The position numbers and the translations under genes are program-made. Positions 20,173 to 28,927 of a stretch of 44,502 nucleotides of DNA are shown piece after piece (position 1 is the stretch's first letter; each line of letters starts with the position of its first letter). This stretch comes from an uncultured Moraxellaceae bacterium (lineage in GTDB: Bacteria > Pseudomonadota > Gammaproteobacteria > Pseudomonadales > Moraxellaceae). Below the pieces are notes generated by a model that was not told where the DNA came from, ran no database searches, and worked only from the letters and a program-made list of their open reading frames with translations. Location of the stretch: assembly GCA_913057715.1 (NCBI GenBank), contig CAJXOR010000008.1:1-44502 (forward strand), in the 5' to 3' direction.

Positions 20173-20590
20173 AGAACCTCATTTGATCCGCAATTAACTG
20201 GCTATTTAACATAATCTCTTAACTTAGTTATGGGGCCGTACAAGCAGTATTCAAGTCACTTGCATCAAAGGATTTAAAAATTGAGCGAGCCTAGGCAGTA
20301 ATTATCTGGGCTAGTTGCTTATTAATTCGCCCTCATCAATTACCTAACATCACTTAGTCCATTGCCTGAGCGTGGGAGGTTCCTTTTGGTCATTTGGGTT
20401 AGCTTATTGCGCTATCTGATTTTAGGACTGAACGGGCGAGCTAGATCGACTTCAGCCTACTGAGCAACATTCATTATCAATATCCCAAAATCTCAGTTAA
20501 CAACTCAGCGATAAACATCGGTTTTACACCCAATTGGACACGCCGGTAAGGACCGCAGTTTGTTAATATCGAGCCAAAGGAGAGGTGTGT
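20173..20590. other. Long intergenic region, no gene seen
   Basis: 418 bp between the clpB promoter and the small membrane protein gene. Both strands are interrupted by stops. I see no convincing terminator, tRNA or repeat. A weak Fur-like stretch near 20470-20490 was not accepted. Confidence 0.5.
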
Positions 20591-20902
20591 ATGAGCTGGT
20601 CGCTTTTTTTTCTGTGTTTTTTATTGATGCCCGTGGTTTTAGGCTGGCTAATTGGCAGGTTGCTCAGCACCTCAGCGCAGATTCCAAGCTACATCCCAAA
20701 CGCGCGCGCCAACCGCGTCATACTGCTGCTGGTGATCGTCGGCATCATCTATGTTGCCCTAGCGCCTAACCGCACCATCGATGAGCCCATCGCTTGGATC
20801 ACTCTGGGGGTGTTTCTGGCAGCCGCCTGCATCAACTTCAGCGTCATGATCACGCATCGCATCCGCATCGTCAGTCAACAGCGACAAAAACTCGATCGGT
20901 AG
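20591..20902 (+). CDS. Small membrane protein of unknown function
   Basis: 103 residues with three predicted transmembrane helices (about 3-25, 42-60, 68-88) and a basic C-terminal tail (RIRIVSQQRQKLDR). GGAG at 20579-20582 sits 8 bp before the chosen ATG; the in-frame GTG at 20585 lies too close to it. No family recognised. It stands alone between clpB (divergent) and a convergent GST. The good ribosome-binding site and consistent hydrophobic/basic topology support it being a real gene. Confidence 0.7.
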   Translation: MSWSLFFLCFLLMPVVLGWLIGRLLSTSAQIPSYIPNARANRVILLLVIVGIIYVALAPNRTIDEPIAWITLGVFLAAACINFSVMITHRIRIVSQQRQKLDR

Positions 20903-20920
20903 CAGCAAGCAACTATTAAA

Positions 20921-20928
20921 GACATTTT
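20921..20928 (+). repeat. Intergenic GACATTTT word, copy 2
   Basis: GACATTTTGCTAA, between two convergent 3' ends, so a promoter role is unlikely at this copy. The same 13-mer occurs inside lysA at 35644. Confidence 0.35.
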
Positions 20929-21022
20929 GCTAATAGGGCTAAAACTTAGATCATGGGCGATCGGTTTTAAAGAGAAGTAAAATCAGCTACTACCGCCACA
21001 GTCCCCCATCACTAAAATTAAA

Positions 21023-21046
21023 GCCCTGAGCGATCAAGCTCAGGGC
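21023..21046 (-). terminator. Intrinsic terminator of GST-2
   Basis: GCCCTGAGC (21023-21031) pairs perfectly with GCTCAGGGC (21038-21046) around a 6-base loop. On the minus strand TTTAATTTT follows, so it terminates the GST gene. Confidence 0.8.
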
Positions 21047-21099
21047 CACTCATATCAAGACTTAATCTTCGCGTGAATTCGCTAAAGCTAGTACTAGCT

Positions 21100-21762
21100 T
21101 TATCTGGGCATACTGACTTTGCCGCCCTTCTCTATCGCGCGTAAGTAGGCTGGACGGTTCTCAACCTGCTTAACCCAGCGCTTGAGGTTCGGTAGATCAA
21201 GCTTACCGCGACCCAGCATCGCTTGAGCGCCATAAGCCAGCTGAAAATCAGCGATGGTTAACTGACTCCCTGCGATCCACTCATGCTTACCCAGCGCCTC
21301 CTCAAGCAAATCGGCGTTTGCCTTAAGACTTGGCGTCACAAACCGACTGCGCACCTGATCTCCAATTTTTTTGGTGAGCAGGGTCACCGGAAAAGGCGCT
21401 TTGCCATCAATCATGTTAAAGATCAGCGCAACCACGAGCGGTGGCATGAGGCTGGCCTCAGCAAAGTGCGTCCAAAAGACCTGATCAACCCACTCGCTAC
21501 TGCCGCGCTCGTAACTGAACTGATTTTCAGTATCGTACTTTTGCTGCAAATACTCGATGATCGAACCTGACTCAGCCAACTTCACCTCTCCATCAATCAG
21601 AAAAGGTGATTTACCGGTGTCATTTGCCTCTCTCAGCGCTTTGGGCGCGCCCATCTCTTTAGTGCGCTGATACTTTTTAAGCTCGTACTCAACGCCCAGC
21701 TCCTCAAGCATCCACAGCACGCGGATCGCGCGCGAGTCGTTTAAATAGTGCAGTGTGATCAT
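21100..21762 (-). CDS. Glutathione S-transferase family protein (GST-2)
   Basis: 220 residues. N-terminal thioredoxin-like domain: ITLHYLNDSRAIRVLWMLEEL, then NDTGKSPFLIDG with the cis-proline, then LAESGSIIEYL containing the glutathione-contacting Glu-Ser pair. C-terminal helical domain with GSQLTIADFQLAYGAQ, the N-capping box typical of GSTs. The serine in LNDSRAIRV sits where the catalytic residue of beta/nu-like GSTs is expected. Substrate unknown. It is monocistronic, with its own terminator downstream and a GACATTTT inverted pair upstream. Confidence 0.92.
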   Translation of the reverse strand: MITLHYLNDSRAIRVLWMLEELGVEYELKKYQRTKEMGAPKALREANDTGKSPFLIDGEVKLAESGSIIEYLQQKYDTENQFSYERGSSEWVDQVFWTHFAEASLMPPLVVALIFNMIDGKAPFPVTLLTKKIGDQVRSRFVTPSLKANADLLEEALGKHEWIAGSQLTIADFQLAYGAQAMLGRGKLDLPNLKRWVKQVENRPAYLRAIEKGGKVSMPR

Positions 21763-21823
21763 GGGTTATCTCATTAATTTAAAAACTTACCCGATATTCG
21801 CAAAAGCGCGGGGCTGGCGCTGT

Positions 21824-21886
21824 GACATTTTGCTGGATTCACCTGCCCCAATTGTAAAGTTAACCCCACAACATCAGCAAAATGCC
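21824..21886. repeat. GACATTTT word copy 3 with an inverted partner
   Basis: GACATTTTGCTG (21824-21835) faces CAGCAAAATGCC (21875-21886), its reverse complement with one mismatch, in the spacer upstream of GST-2. Confidence 0.4.
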
Positions 21887-21908
21887 CACTAGCCTCAGAC
21901 CTCAAGCA

Positions 21909-21936
21909 CAAAAAAACCGGCACTTAGGCCGGTTTT
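21909..21936 (-). terminator. Intrinsic terminator of gyrA
   Basis: AAAACCGGC (21913-21921) pairs with GCCGGTTTT (21928-21936) around a 6-base loop, with a seven-T tail on the minus strand. Confidence 0.9.
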
Positions 21937-21952
21937 ATAGAGGATCAAACGC

Positions 21953-24589
21953 TTAGCTGGGCCTGGGCGTCTGCTCGGAATCAGCCGCATCTGAATCAGA
22001 TGAGTCATCAACCAGCTGATCAGCATCAAGTTCACTCAGCTCACTTTCATCCTCAGCTTCGACGCTCGCCAAACCAACCAAATGCTCACCAACCGCGGTG
22101 CGGATTAGGGTCACGCCCTGCGCGTTACGACCAGCCTGAGCGATTTGATCGACACCGGTGCGAACCAAGGTGCCAGCATCAGTGATCAAGATCACGTCAT
22201 AACCCTCTTCCACCTTGATCGCGCGAACCAGCGGGCCGTTACGCTCGCTGGCATTGATCGCAATCACGCCCTGACCCCCGCGCCCGATCTGACGGAATTC
22301 ACTGACCATCGTCCGCTTTCCGAATCCGTTGGCGCAAGCAATCAGCACCTCGTTTTGATCCGGATCATCGACGACGACAAGCGAGACCACTTCGTCATCA
22401 TCGCCCATCTTGATCCCGCGAACACCTTGAGCGGTTCGGCCAACCGCACGCACGTCTGCCTCACTGAAGCGGATCGCCTTGCCGTTAGTGGCAAACAGCA
22501 TCACATCCTGATCACCCGTGGTGATGCGGGCAGAAACCAGCGAGTCACCTTCGACCAGCCCCAGTGCAATCAAGCCCACTGAGCGCGGACGCGAGAACTG
22601 CTCAAGCGCAACTCGCTTGACCGTGCCCATGGCGGTGGCCATGAACACATAGTGATCATCCATGTAGTCGCTGAGCGGCAGGATCGCGGTGACGCTCTCA
22701 TCTGCCTCGATGGGAATTAGATTGACCACCGGCCGGCCTCGTGCGCCCCTAGAGGCAATCGGCACATCATAAACCTTGAGCCAGAACACCCGCCCGCGGC
22801 AGGTAAAGCACAGCACGGTGTTGTGGGAGCTGGTGACCACCAAGTGCTCAATAATGTCATCGTCTTTCATGGCCGTCGCCGACTTGCCGCGCCCGCCGCG
22901 TTTTTGAGCGGCATAGTCGCCCAGTGGCTGAGTTTTGGCATAGCCAGTTTGTGAGACGGTCAGCACCATGTCTTGTTCCGCGATCAGATCCGCACGGCTG
23001 AAGTCGACGCGAGAGGCCACGATATCGGTTTTGCGCTCATCGCCAAAGTTGGTCAGCACTTCGTTCAGCTCATCAACGATCACGCCCATCAGCTGTTCAT
23101 GGTTTTCAAGGATGCCTTGGTAGTAGGCGATCTTGGATAGGATCTCGACAAACTCGTCACGCAGTTTGTCATGCTCAAGGCCAGTTAAGCGGTGCAATTG
23201 TAGATCGAGGATCGCGTTTGCCTGATCTTCGCTCAAGCGATAGCGATCATCATCTAACAAGCCTAAGGGTGCATCTGGGTCCTGCTCCACACCATCGACA
23301 GCCAAGGGCTGGTTACCGGTACGCTCAAGCAATGCGGTGACGCCGCCTGCCTGCCAAGTGCTGGCAAGCAGATTCTCACGTGCTTCAGAGCGGTTGCTTG
23401 AAGCGCGGATCGTCTCGATGATCGCATCGATGTTGGCGAGCGCGACGGTTAGCCCTTCTAAGATATGCCCGCGTGCCAGCGCCTTGTTGCGCTCATAAAT
23501 CGTGCGGCGAGTCACTACTTCTTGGCGGTGGCGGATAAAGGCACTGATCAGATCCAGCAGGTTCATCTGCTTGGGCTGACCGTTATCGAGCGCCACCATG
23601 TTGATGCTAAAAGAGTTCTCAAGTGGCGTCTGGATAAACAGATTGTTCACCACCACTTCAGCGATCTCTCCGCGCCTGAGGTCAATTGCGATGCGCATGC
23701 CGTCTTTGTCCGACTCATCGCGCAGCTCACTAATGCCCTCTAATTTTTTATCGCGCACCAATTCTGCGATCCGCTCGATCAAGCGGGCTTTGTTGACCTG
23801 ATAAGGGATCTCAGTAAAGACGATGCGCTCACGCCCACCGTCCATAGGCTCGATCATGTACTTACCGCGTATGTGCAGTCGTCCTTTGCCGGTGCGATAA
23901 GCATCCAAGATGCCATTTCGCCCATAAATCGTGCCGCCGGTAGGAAAGTCAGGGCCGGAGATATGACTCATGAGCCCTTCGACATCAATCTCAGGGTCTT
24001 CGACATAAGCCAAACATGCCGCGATCACTTCGTTTAGGTTGTGCGGGGCCATGTTGGTGGCCATACCGACCGCAATGCCAGCTGATCCGTTGATCAATAG
24101 GTTGGGCACGCGAGTTGGCAGTACGGTTGGGATCTGCTCTTTGCCGTCGTAGTTGTCTTCCCAGTCAACCGTGTCTTTATCCAGATCAGCGAGCAGTTGG
24201 TGCGTGAGCTTCTGCATACGGATTTCGGTGTAACGCATCGCCGCGGGCGAGTCTCCGTCAACCGAACCAAAGTTACCTTGTCCGTCAACGAGCTGGTAGC
24301 GAAGACTAAAAGGTTGCGCCATCCGCACGATCGTGTCGTATACCGCTGAGTCACCGTGAGGGTGATACTTACCGATCACATCCCCGACCACACGAGCTGA
24401 CTTCAAGTAAGCTTTGTTGTAGTCGTTGCCCAGTTCATGCATGGCAAACAGCGCACGCCGGTGAACGGGCTTAAGCCCGTCGCGCACGTCAGGCAGTGCG
24501 CGTGAGACAATCACGCTCATCGCATAATCTAAGTAAGATTGTTTGAGTTCTTCGACAATCGCGATGGGTTGGATATCCGAGTCGCTCAT
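21953..24589 (-). CDS. gyrA: DNA gyrase subunit A
   Basis: 878 residues. GyrA is the DNA-cleaving subunit of the A2B2 gyrase that introduces negative supercoils. The breakage-reunion domain has the catalytic tyrosine Tyr120 in [10 protein letters not shown]. The quinolone-resistance region [13 protein letters not shown] carries Ser81 and Asp85 (E. coli Ser83, Asp87), both the sensitive-type residues. The C-terminal beta-pinwheel holds the GyrA-box QKRGGRGK (about 576), which distinguishes gyrase from topoisomerase IV ParC. An acidic tail (about 845-878, rich in Glu, Ser, Asp) ends the protein, as in E. coli. Transcribed alone with its own terminator. Confidence 0.97.
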   Translation of the reverse strand: MSDSDIQPIAIVEELKQSYLDYAMSVIVSRALPDVRDGLKPVHRRALFAMHELGNDYNKAYLKSARVVGDVIGKYHPHGDSAVYDTIVRMAQPFSLRYQLVDGQGNFGSVDGDSPAAMRYTEIRMQKLTHQLLADLDKDTVDWEDNYDGKEQIPTVLPTRVPNLLINGSAGIAVGMATNMAPHNLNEVIAACLAYVEDPEIDVEGLMSHISGPDFPTGGTIYGRNGILDAYRTGKGRLHIRGKYMIEPMDGGRERIVFTEIPYQVNKARLIERIAELVRDKKLEGISELRDESDKDGMRIAIDLRRGEIAEVVVNNLFIQTPLENSFSINMVALDNGQPKQMNLLDLISAFIRHRQEVVTRRTIYERNKALARGHILEGLTVALANIDAIIETIRASSNRSEARENLLASTWQAGGVTALLERTGNQPLAVDGVEQDPDAPLGLLDDDRYRLSEDQANAILDLQLHRLTGLEHDKLRDEFVEILSKIAYYQGILENHEQLMGVIVDELNEVLTNFGDERKTDIVASRVDFSRADLIAEQDMVLTVSQTGYAKTQPLGDYAAQKRGGRGKSATAMKDDDIIEHLVVTSSHNTVLCFTCRGRVFWLKVYDVPIASRGARGRPVVNLIPIEADESVTAILPLSDYMDDHYVFMATAMGTVKRVALEQFSRPRSVGLIALGLVEGDSLVSARITTGDQDVMLFATNGKAIRFSEADVRAVGRTAQGVRGIKMGDDDEVVSLVVVDDPDQNEVLIACANGFGKRTMVSEFRQIGRGGQGVIAINASERNGPLVRAIKVEEGYDVILITDAGTLVRTGVDQIAQAGRNAQGVTLIRTAVGEHLVGLASVEAEDESELSELDADQLVDDSSDSDAADSEQTPRPS

Positions 24590-24751
24590 GCGTGCTCCTT
24601 ACGCTAATTTTTTTACCCGCTCAACCGCCAGGACACTCAAACAGCCTGTTTCGTCCCAGCAACATCGAACAGAGGATCAGTACCTTTTCGACCCGTAATT
24701 TTAGCACAATTGAGCAACACGCTGACTCCCTTTAACCAGTAAAAGTCCATG

Positions 24752-24803
24752 AAAAATGGCAACCCTGATCAGCACTTGAGTGCTGGCAAAGGTTGCCATT
24801 TTT
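24752..24803 (-). terminator. Intrinsic terminator of gdhA (two-storey stem)
   Basis: AAAAATGGCAACC (24752-24764) pairs with GGTTGCCATTTTT (24791-24803). Inside it CAGCACT/AGTGCTG (24770-24785) forms a second hairpin. The minus-strand tail is five T. It lies between gdhA and gyrA. Confidence 0.85.
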
Positions 24804-24876
24804 ATATCGCTGTTAACGCGTCTAACTATTACGATTAGTCAGCCTTAATCAAACACATGAGCAATCACCCAATCAA

Positions 24877-26232
24877 TCAACCGTAGTAAGCAGCCATCGC
24901 TTTATAAACGCGCTTGAAGCCGGCTATGTTAGCGCCGCGCGAGTAATCGACTTTGCCACCCTCTAGCTTCCCGTTGTCCTGACAGGCTTTCACGATGTTT
25001 TTCATGATTGATTTGAGCTCATCGTCCACTTTCTCACTGGTCCAGCTCATGCCCATCGCGTTTTGCGCGCGCTCAAGTCCCGACACCGCGACCCCGCCAG
25101 CATTAACTGCTTTAGAAGGCAGATTTTGCACGTCGCTGGATTTGAACGCCTCAACAGCAGCTTTGGTGCAAGGCATGTTCGCGGCTTGGCACATGATTTT
25201 GGCACCCGCCTTGATGATTGCCTTCGCTTCAGCTTCATCGACCTCGTTTTGAGTGGCACTGGGTATGGCGATGTCATATTCCCCGTCCCAGACATCTCCG
25301 CCCTCAGTATATTTGAGTCCTGAGGTGTCACTTAAAGTGTCTTTATAGTCTTTGAGTGCACCGTGATTGGTTTCTTTAAGCTCAATCAAGTCGGTGATTT
25401 GCTCTTGGGTAAAGCCCTCTTCACTTCTGAGCACTCCCTGAGAGTCAGAAAGAGTTAACACCACCGCCTCTTTCTCAATCAGTTTTTGTGAGCAGTATAG
25501 CGACACGTTACCAGCACCAGATAAAGCGCAGCGTTTGCCCTTGAGCTCATCGTCTTGATCAATCAGCACCTGTTCCAAAAAGTAAACCGTACCGTAACCG
25601 GTTGCCTCGGTACGGATACAGCTCCCACCAAAGCTTGGACCCTTGCCGGTCAGCGCCCCGTGAAACTTGCCGGTAAGCTGTTTGTAGTGACCGAACATAT
25701 AACCCAGCTCACGTCCGCCAACGCCGATATCACCAGCCGGTATGTCCTGATCAGGGCCGATGTAGCGCGACAGCTCAGTCATAAATGCCTGACAAAACCG
25801 GCGAATCTCGGGGTTTGAACGCCCCTTAGGATTAAAGTCCGATCCACCTTTGCCGCCGCCCATCGGTAAGCCGGTTAGCGCATCTTTAAAGGTTTGCTCA
25901 AATCCCAAAAATTTAAAATCATCTAAAGACACGTCTGGGTGCAACCTAAGGCCACCTTTATAAGGCCCGATTGCGTTGTTGAACTGCACCCGCCACCCTT
26001 GGTTGACCTGAAGTCCACCCTCATCATCAACCCACGCCACACTGAAGTTGATCACTCGGTCTGGGTAGAGCATACGATTGATCACCTGATCGTTATACTC
26101 GCTCTCGTTTTGCTCCACATAACTGATCACATCATCGAAGAGTTCATCAACTGCTTGGTGAAAGTTGTGTTCTCCCTGCGTCGTGCTTTTGAGGTGTTCT
26201 AGATGTGCCTCTAAATTGTCTCTGATTCCCAT
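24877..26232 (-). CDS. gdhA: NADP-specific glutamate dehydrogenase
   Basis: 451 residues, the bacterial small-hexamer GDH that aminates 2-oxoglutarate to glutamate with ammonia. The substrate-binding core reads GLRLHPDVSLDDFKFLGFEQTFKDALTGLPMGGGKGGSDF (about 95-133; key lysines in PYKGG, TFKDA and GGGKGG). The nucleotide-binding domain has LSGAGNVSLYCSQKL (about 242) where the GxGxxA-like fold lies. C-terminal SRGANIAGFKRV is typical. GGGAG sits about 9 bp before the ATG. The 275-bp leader shows no riboswitch I can recognise. Role: ammonium assimilation at high ammonia. Confidence 0.96.
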   Translation of the reverse strand: MGIRDNLEAHLEHLKSTTQGEHNFHQAVDELFDDVISYVEQNESEYNDQVINRMLYPDRVINFSVAWVDDEGGLQVNQGWRVQFNNAIGPYKGGLRLHPDVSLDDFKFLGFEQTFKDALTGLPMGGGKGGSDFNPKGRSNPEIRRFCQAFMTELSRYIGPDQDIPAGDIGVGGRELGYMFGHYKQLTGKFHGALTGKGPSFGGSCIRTEATGYGTVYFLEQVLIDQDDELKGKRCALSGAGNVSLYCSQKLIEKEAVVLTLSDSQGVLRSEEGFTQEQITDLIELKETNHGALKDYKDTLSDTSGLKYTEGGDVWDGEYDIAIPSATQNEVDEAEAKAIIKAGAKIMCQAANMPCTKAAVEAFKSSDVQNLPSKAVNAGGVAVSGLERAQNAMGMSWTSEKVDDELKSIMKNIVKACQDNGKLEGGKVDYSRGANIAGFKRVYKAMAAYYG

Positions 26233-26507
26233 GGTGTTAACTCCCTTTGATTCGATGCGGTTATTCAGTAGCAGGCATCCCGGCTATGAAACGTTAAATT
26301 AGAAAAACACTCCTGTGTCCAATCTAAGTTGCTCGTCGTTTTCTATAAACATTGATAAATGACTACGGTGTTCAGCTTTTTAAGATGATGGTCATGCCAA
26401 GCGTGACATAGGAAGATTTGAGTGCAGTAATTCAACATATAAATTTCAGCAGTGCTGTCGGTTATGAAAGCGCTCGCGTACTTAAGATTGAATGGGTCAA
26501 GCAATCG

Positions 26508-26693
26508 TTATAGATCTTTGTCCGTAACGATCCTTTCCAGATGTGGATCATTGTCGTCGCGGGGATAGCTGGTGTCGCTGAACTCTTTTTTCTTAGTGCG
26601 AAGCAAGATCCACCTGCGGAATACCCAGCACATGAACACAATCAGCGCGATGTAACCTATGATTGATGCCCAAATTGGAAATCCAACGCCCAT
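26508..26693 (-). CDS. Small single-pass membrane protein of unknown function
   Basis: 61 residues with one transmembrane helix (about 6-27, IWASIIGYIALIVFMCWVF), a basic stretch just after it (RRWILLRTKKK) giving an inside orientation, and an acidic soluble tail (YPRDDNDPHLERIV). ATG 26693 has GAGG 5 bp upstream; a GTG two codons earlier is possible. No homologue recalled. The topology and ribosome-binding site make it plausible but not certain. Confidence 0.55.
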   Translation of the reverse strand: MGVGFPIWASIIGYIALIVFMCWVFRRWILLRTKKKEFSDTSYPRDDNDPHLERIVTDKDL

Positions 26694-26716
26694 AACCACC
26701 TCTATATAATTAAATT

Positions 26717-26811
26717 CTTATGATCTTCAATCATGGTGGATTTGGGCAAAGAGCTCCATTTGACTTAGGTGGCTGTGCTGCAACCAAACCCCTGTGTTTG
26801 GTTGGTTTTTT
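26717..26811 (+). ncRNA. Candidate small RNA with its own terminator
   Basis: A perfect TATAAT (26705-26710) precedes by about 100 bp a good plus-strand terminator (26781-26811), with no plus-strand gene between or just upstream. The segment can form ATGAT/ATCAT (26720-26734) and other stems. There is no good -35. The RNA would be about 95 nt. Inference only. Confidence 0.3.
26781..26811 (+). terminator. Plus-strand terminator with no plus-strand gene
   Basis: CAACCAAAC (26781-26789) pairs with GTTTGGTTG (26796-26804) around a 6-base loop, then GTTTTTT. The minus strand has no T-run after the stem, so it does not serve the flanking minus-strand genes. Confidence 0.8.
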
Positions 26812-26865
26812 GCAATGTCTTTTTTTAGGAATCTAAGCACTTAATCATCAAATTTTTCTCAGCAG

Positions 26866-27783
26866 TCACTTTTGAAAACGTGCTCTTGACCACTGAATCA
26901 AACTGACTAAAGCCAGCACAGCGAGTCCCACCACGAAACCTACCGCAAAGTTGAAACCCATATCCTGAATCAATCCCGAGCCTATCAAGTGCGTCATGCC
27001 TTCGTGCAGGTGGTGAGCAAGCGGCACGTTGTGCGCGATGATACCGCCGCCGACCAAAAACATGGCTACCGTGCCAATCCAGCCCAAAAGCTTCATGAGC
27101 GGCGCGCTGGCGGAGACCAGACCTTGACCAAGAATTTGTAAGGCTTTGGTCTTTTTAGTTAGCAGCCATAAACCAGCGTCATCCATCTTGACGATCAAAG
27201 CGACCAAACCATACACACCGATGGTCATCAGCACCGCAATCAGGGCAAGTACAGCCGCCTGTTCGATGAGCGGTTTACCCTCAACCGTCCCAAGCGCAAT
27301 CACCATGATCTCAGCCGATAAGATAAAGTCAGTGCGGATTGCTCCTTTGATACGTTGTTTCTCAAATTGCACCATGTCAAAGGATTCACTGCTTGCTGCA
27401 TCCAACAATTTGTCATGATCACCCTCATCGTGAGGAAGCCAGCGGTGCAGTACCTTTTCAACCCCTTCAAAACAAAGGTAGGCTCCGCCGATCATCAGTG
27501 GCAGGGTAACCAACAGCGGCCAACCCAGAAGAATAGATAAATAAGACAGCAACAGCGCCAGCGGCAACAAGATGACTTTGTTGATAGCACTGCCCTTCGC
27601 CACAGCAAACACAACCGGCAGTTCACGCTTGGCATGAATCCCCAGCATCTGTTGGGCATTCAGCGCCAGATCATCCCCAAGTACCCCTGCGGTTTTTTTA
27701 GCGGCCACCTTGGTCATGAGCGCCACATCATCGAGCACGACCGATATATCATCTAAAAGAAGCAACAGACTGCCGAGTGCCAT
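26866..27783 (-). CDS. yedI: DUF808 family inner-membrane protein (YedI-like)
   Basis: 305 residues of the DUF808/YedI family, polytopic inner-membrane proteins with no assigned biochemical role. The family opening is clear: LLLLLDDISVVLDDVALMTKVAAKKTAGVLGDDLALNA, then the membrane region with GGAYLCFEGVEKVLHR (about 100-115). The last third (AHNVPLAHHLHEG...IGSGLIQDMGFNFAVGFVVGLAVLA) is also conserved. About seven membrane helices. Transcribed alone and divergent from dsbC. Confidence 0.88.
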   Translation of the reverse strand: MALGSLLLLLDDISVVLDDVALMTKVAAKKTAGVLGDDLALNAQQMLGIHAKRELPVVFAVAKGSAINKVILLPLALLLSYLSILLGWPLLVTLPLMIGGAYLCFEGVEKVLHRWLPHDEGDHDKLLDAASSESFDMVQFEKQRIKGAIRTDFILSAEIMVIALGTVEGKPLIEQAAVLALIAVLMTIGVYGLVALIVKMDDAGLWLLTKKTKALQILGQGLVSASAPLMKLLGWIGTVAMFLVGGGIIAHNVPLAHHLHEGMTHLIGSGLIQDMGFNFAVGFVVGLAVLALVSLIQWSRARFQK

Positions 27784-27936
27784 ACCAAATCCTCATCAAT
27801 TTTCACGATTATAGACAGACTAAACCGGCGTTGATCGGGTAATTTGCAGCACTAACGCACAGTATTGTAGTTTCTTGACCAGTTGCTATATGCTGAACAT
27901 TGATCGAAACATCACCAAATATTAAAAGGGTTTCCC

Positions 27937-28794
27937 ATGGCAATGACGCCTAAATCTTATGGATTTTTATTGAGTTTTTTAGCTCTTAGCACGCTCGCTT
28001 TCACAGGCTGCGATCAGAGCAACAGCGATGCTGGCGAGGCAACCACTCCCTCCCCTTCGATTACTGAAGTTCATAAATCCTCATCCGCCCCTCAGATGAC
28101 GGTTGTTAGTGCCAAAGATCTCAACACGGTCAAAGTTAAGCTAGATTCCAACCTGAAGCTCAGCGGAGTCGACAGCTCAGTGAAATCAGTCCAGGCCACT
28201 GAAGTTCCCGGCCTGTATTATGTTCAAGTGACCGGTATACCTGCTTTTTACACGGGCGCTGACGGCAAATACGTCTTTCAAGGCAACGTTGCCCGCCTTG
28301 GTGAAAACCCACCAGTTGATATCTCAGCGACACTGCGCAACAGCAACGTCGTCTCTGTGCTCTCAGGCATACCGCTCAGTAAAAGCATCAACTTCAAGCC
28401 CAAGGGCAAATCCAAAGGCTTGCTTTACGTCTTCACCGACGTGGACTGCGGTTACTGCCGTAAACTTCACAGCGAGATCGGCGAGCTGAACGATCTGGGA
28501 GTTGAGGTGCGCTACTTGGCATGGCCCAGAAGTGAAGCTAGCGTACAGCCGATGAAAAATGTCTGGTGTAGCAGCGATCCTAAAGCCGCCATGACTCAAG
28601 CCAAACTTGGTCAGCCCATACCAAAAGCCAAAGCCTGCGATGATCCCGTTCAGCAGCAAGTTGATTTGGGTCATGAACTCGGCGTTCAGGGAACTCCTGC
28701 GATCTTCACCGTTAAAGGGGAGCAAGTCGGCGGCTACGTTCCAGCACAAGATCTTGCCAAGCTCGCGATTCAAGCGGGGACTAGTTTCAAATAG
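27937..28794 (+). CDS. dsbC: DsbC-family disulfide isomerase with a lipoprotein-type signal
   Basis: 285 residues. DsbC isomerises wrong disulfides in the periplasm and is kept reduced by DsbD. After the signal (1-24) Cys25 stands in LAFTGC, an acceptable lipobox (Phe at -3 is unusual), with Asp at +2, the inner-membrane retention residue. A Ser/Pro/Thr-rich linker (26-60) precedes the dimerisation domain (about 60-125). The thioredoxin domain carries the active site CGYC (171-174), a second pair Cys211/Cys234 and the cis-proline Pro254 (GTPAIF). Ordinary DsbC is soluble, so the tether is unusual. dsbC-hom-thrC is a known gammaproteobacterial order. Confidence 0.92.
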   Translation: MAMTPKSYGFLLSFLALSTLAFTGCDQSNSDAGEATTPSPSITEVHKSSSAPQMTVVSAKDLNTVKVKLDSNLKLSGVDSSVKSVQATEVPGLYYVQVTGIPAFYTGADGKYVFQGNVARLGENPPVDISATLRNSNVVSVLSGIPLSKSINFKPKGKSKGLLYVFTDVDCGYCRKLHSEIGELNDLGVEVRYLAWPRSEASVQPMKNVWCSSDPKAAMTQAKLGQPIPKAKACDDPVQQQVDLGHELGVQGTPAIFTVKGEQVGGYVPAQDLAKLAIQAGTSFK

Positions 28795-28844
28795 GCCTGA
28801 CATTTAAACCACTCGATAGCCAATTAACCACAGTTATATCTAAA

Positions 28845-28867
28845 CGCCACGCCCTAAGGGCGTGGCG
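28845..28867. other. Perfect 10-bp hairpin between dsbC and hom
   Basis: CGCCACGCCC (28845-28854) pairs with GGGCGTGGCG (28858-28867) around TAA. No T-run on either strand, so it is not a classic intrinsic terminator; it could stabilise the dsbC mRNA 3' end or attenuate. Confidence 0.6.
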
Positions 28868-28927
28868 CGTTGATTGTGGTTTCGGGTATCATGACCCACT
28901 TTATTATCAGTTTGACCAGGGGTGTTT

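Noticed and set aside
20465-20490. Fur box
   Set aside because: Only partial similarity to the GATAAT repeats and no iron gene downstream.
22145-22582. 145-codon plus-strand open frame
   Set aside because: Antisense to the gyrA C-terminal domain, which is conserved; no independent coding signal.
26233-26507. Riboswitch in the gdhA leader
   Set aside because: No known aptamer pattern or terminator/antiterminator pair could be seen in the 275-bp leader.
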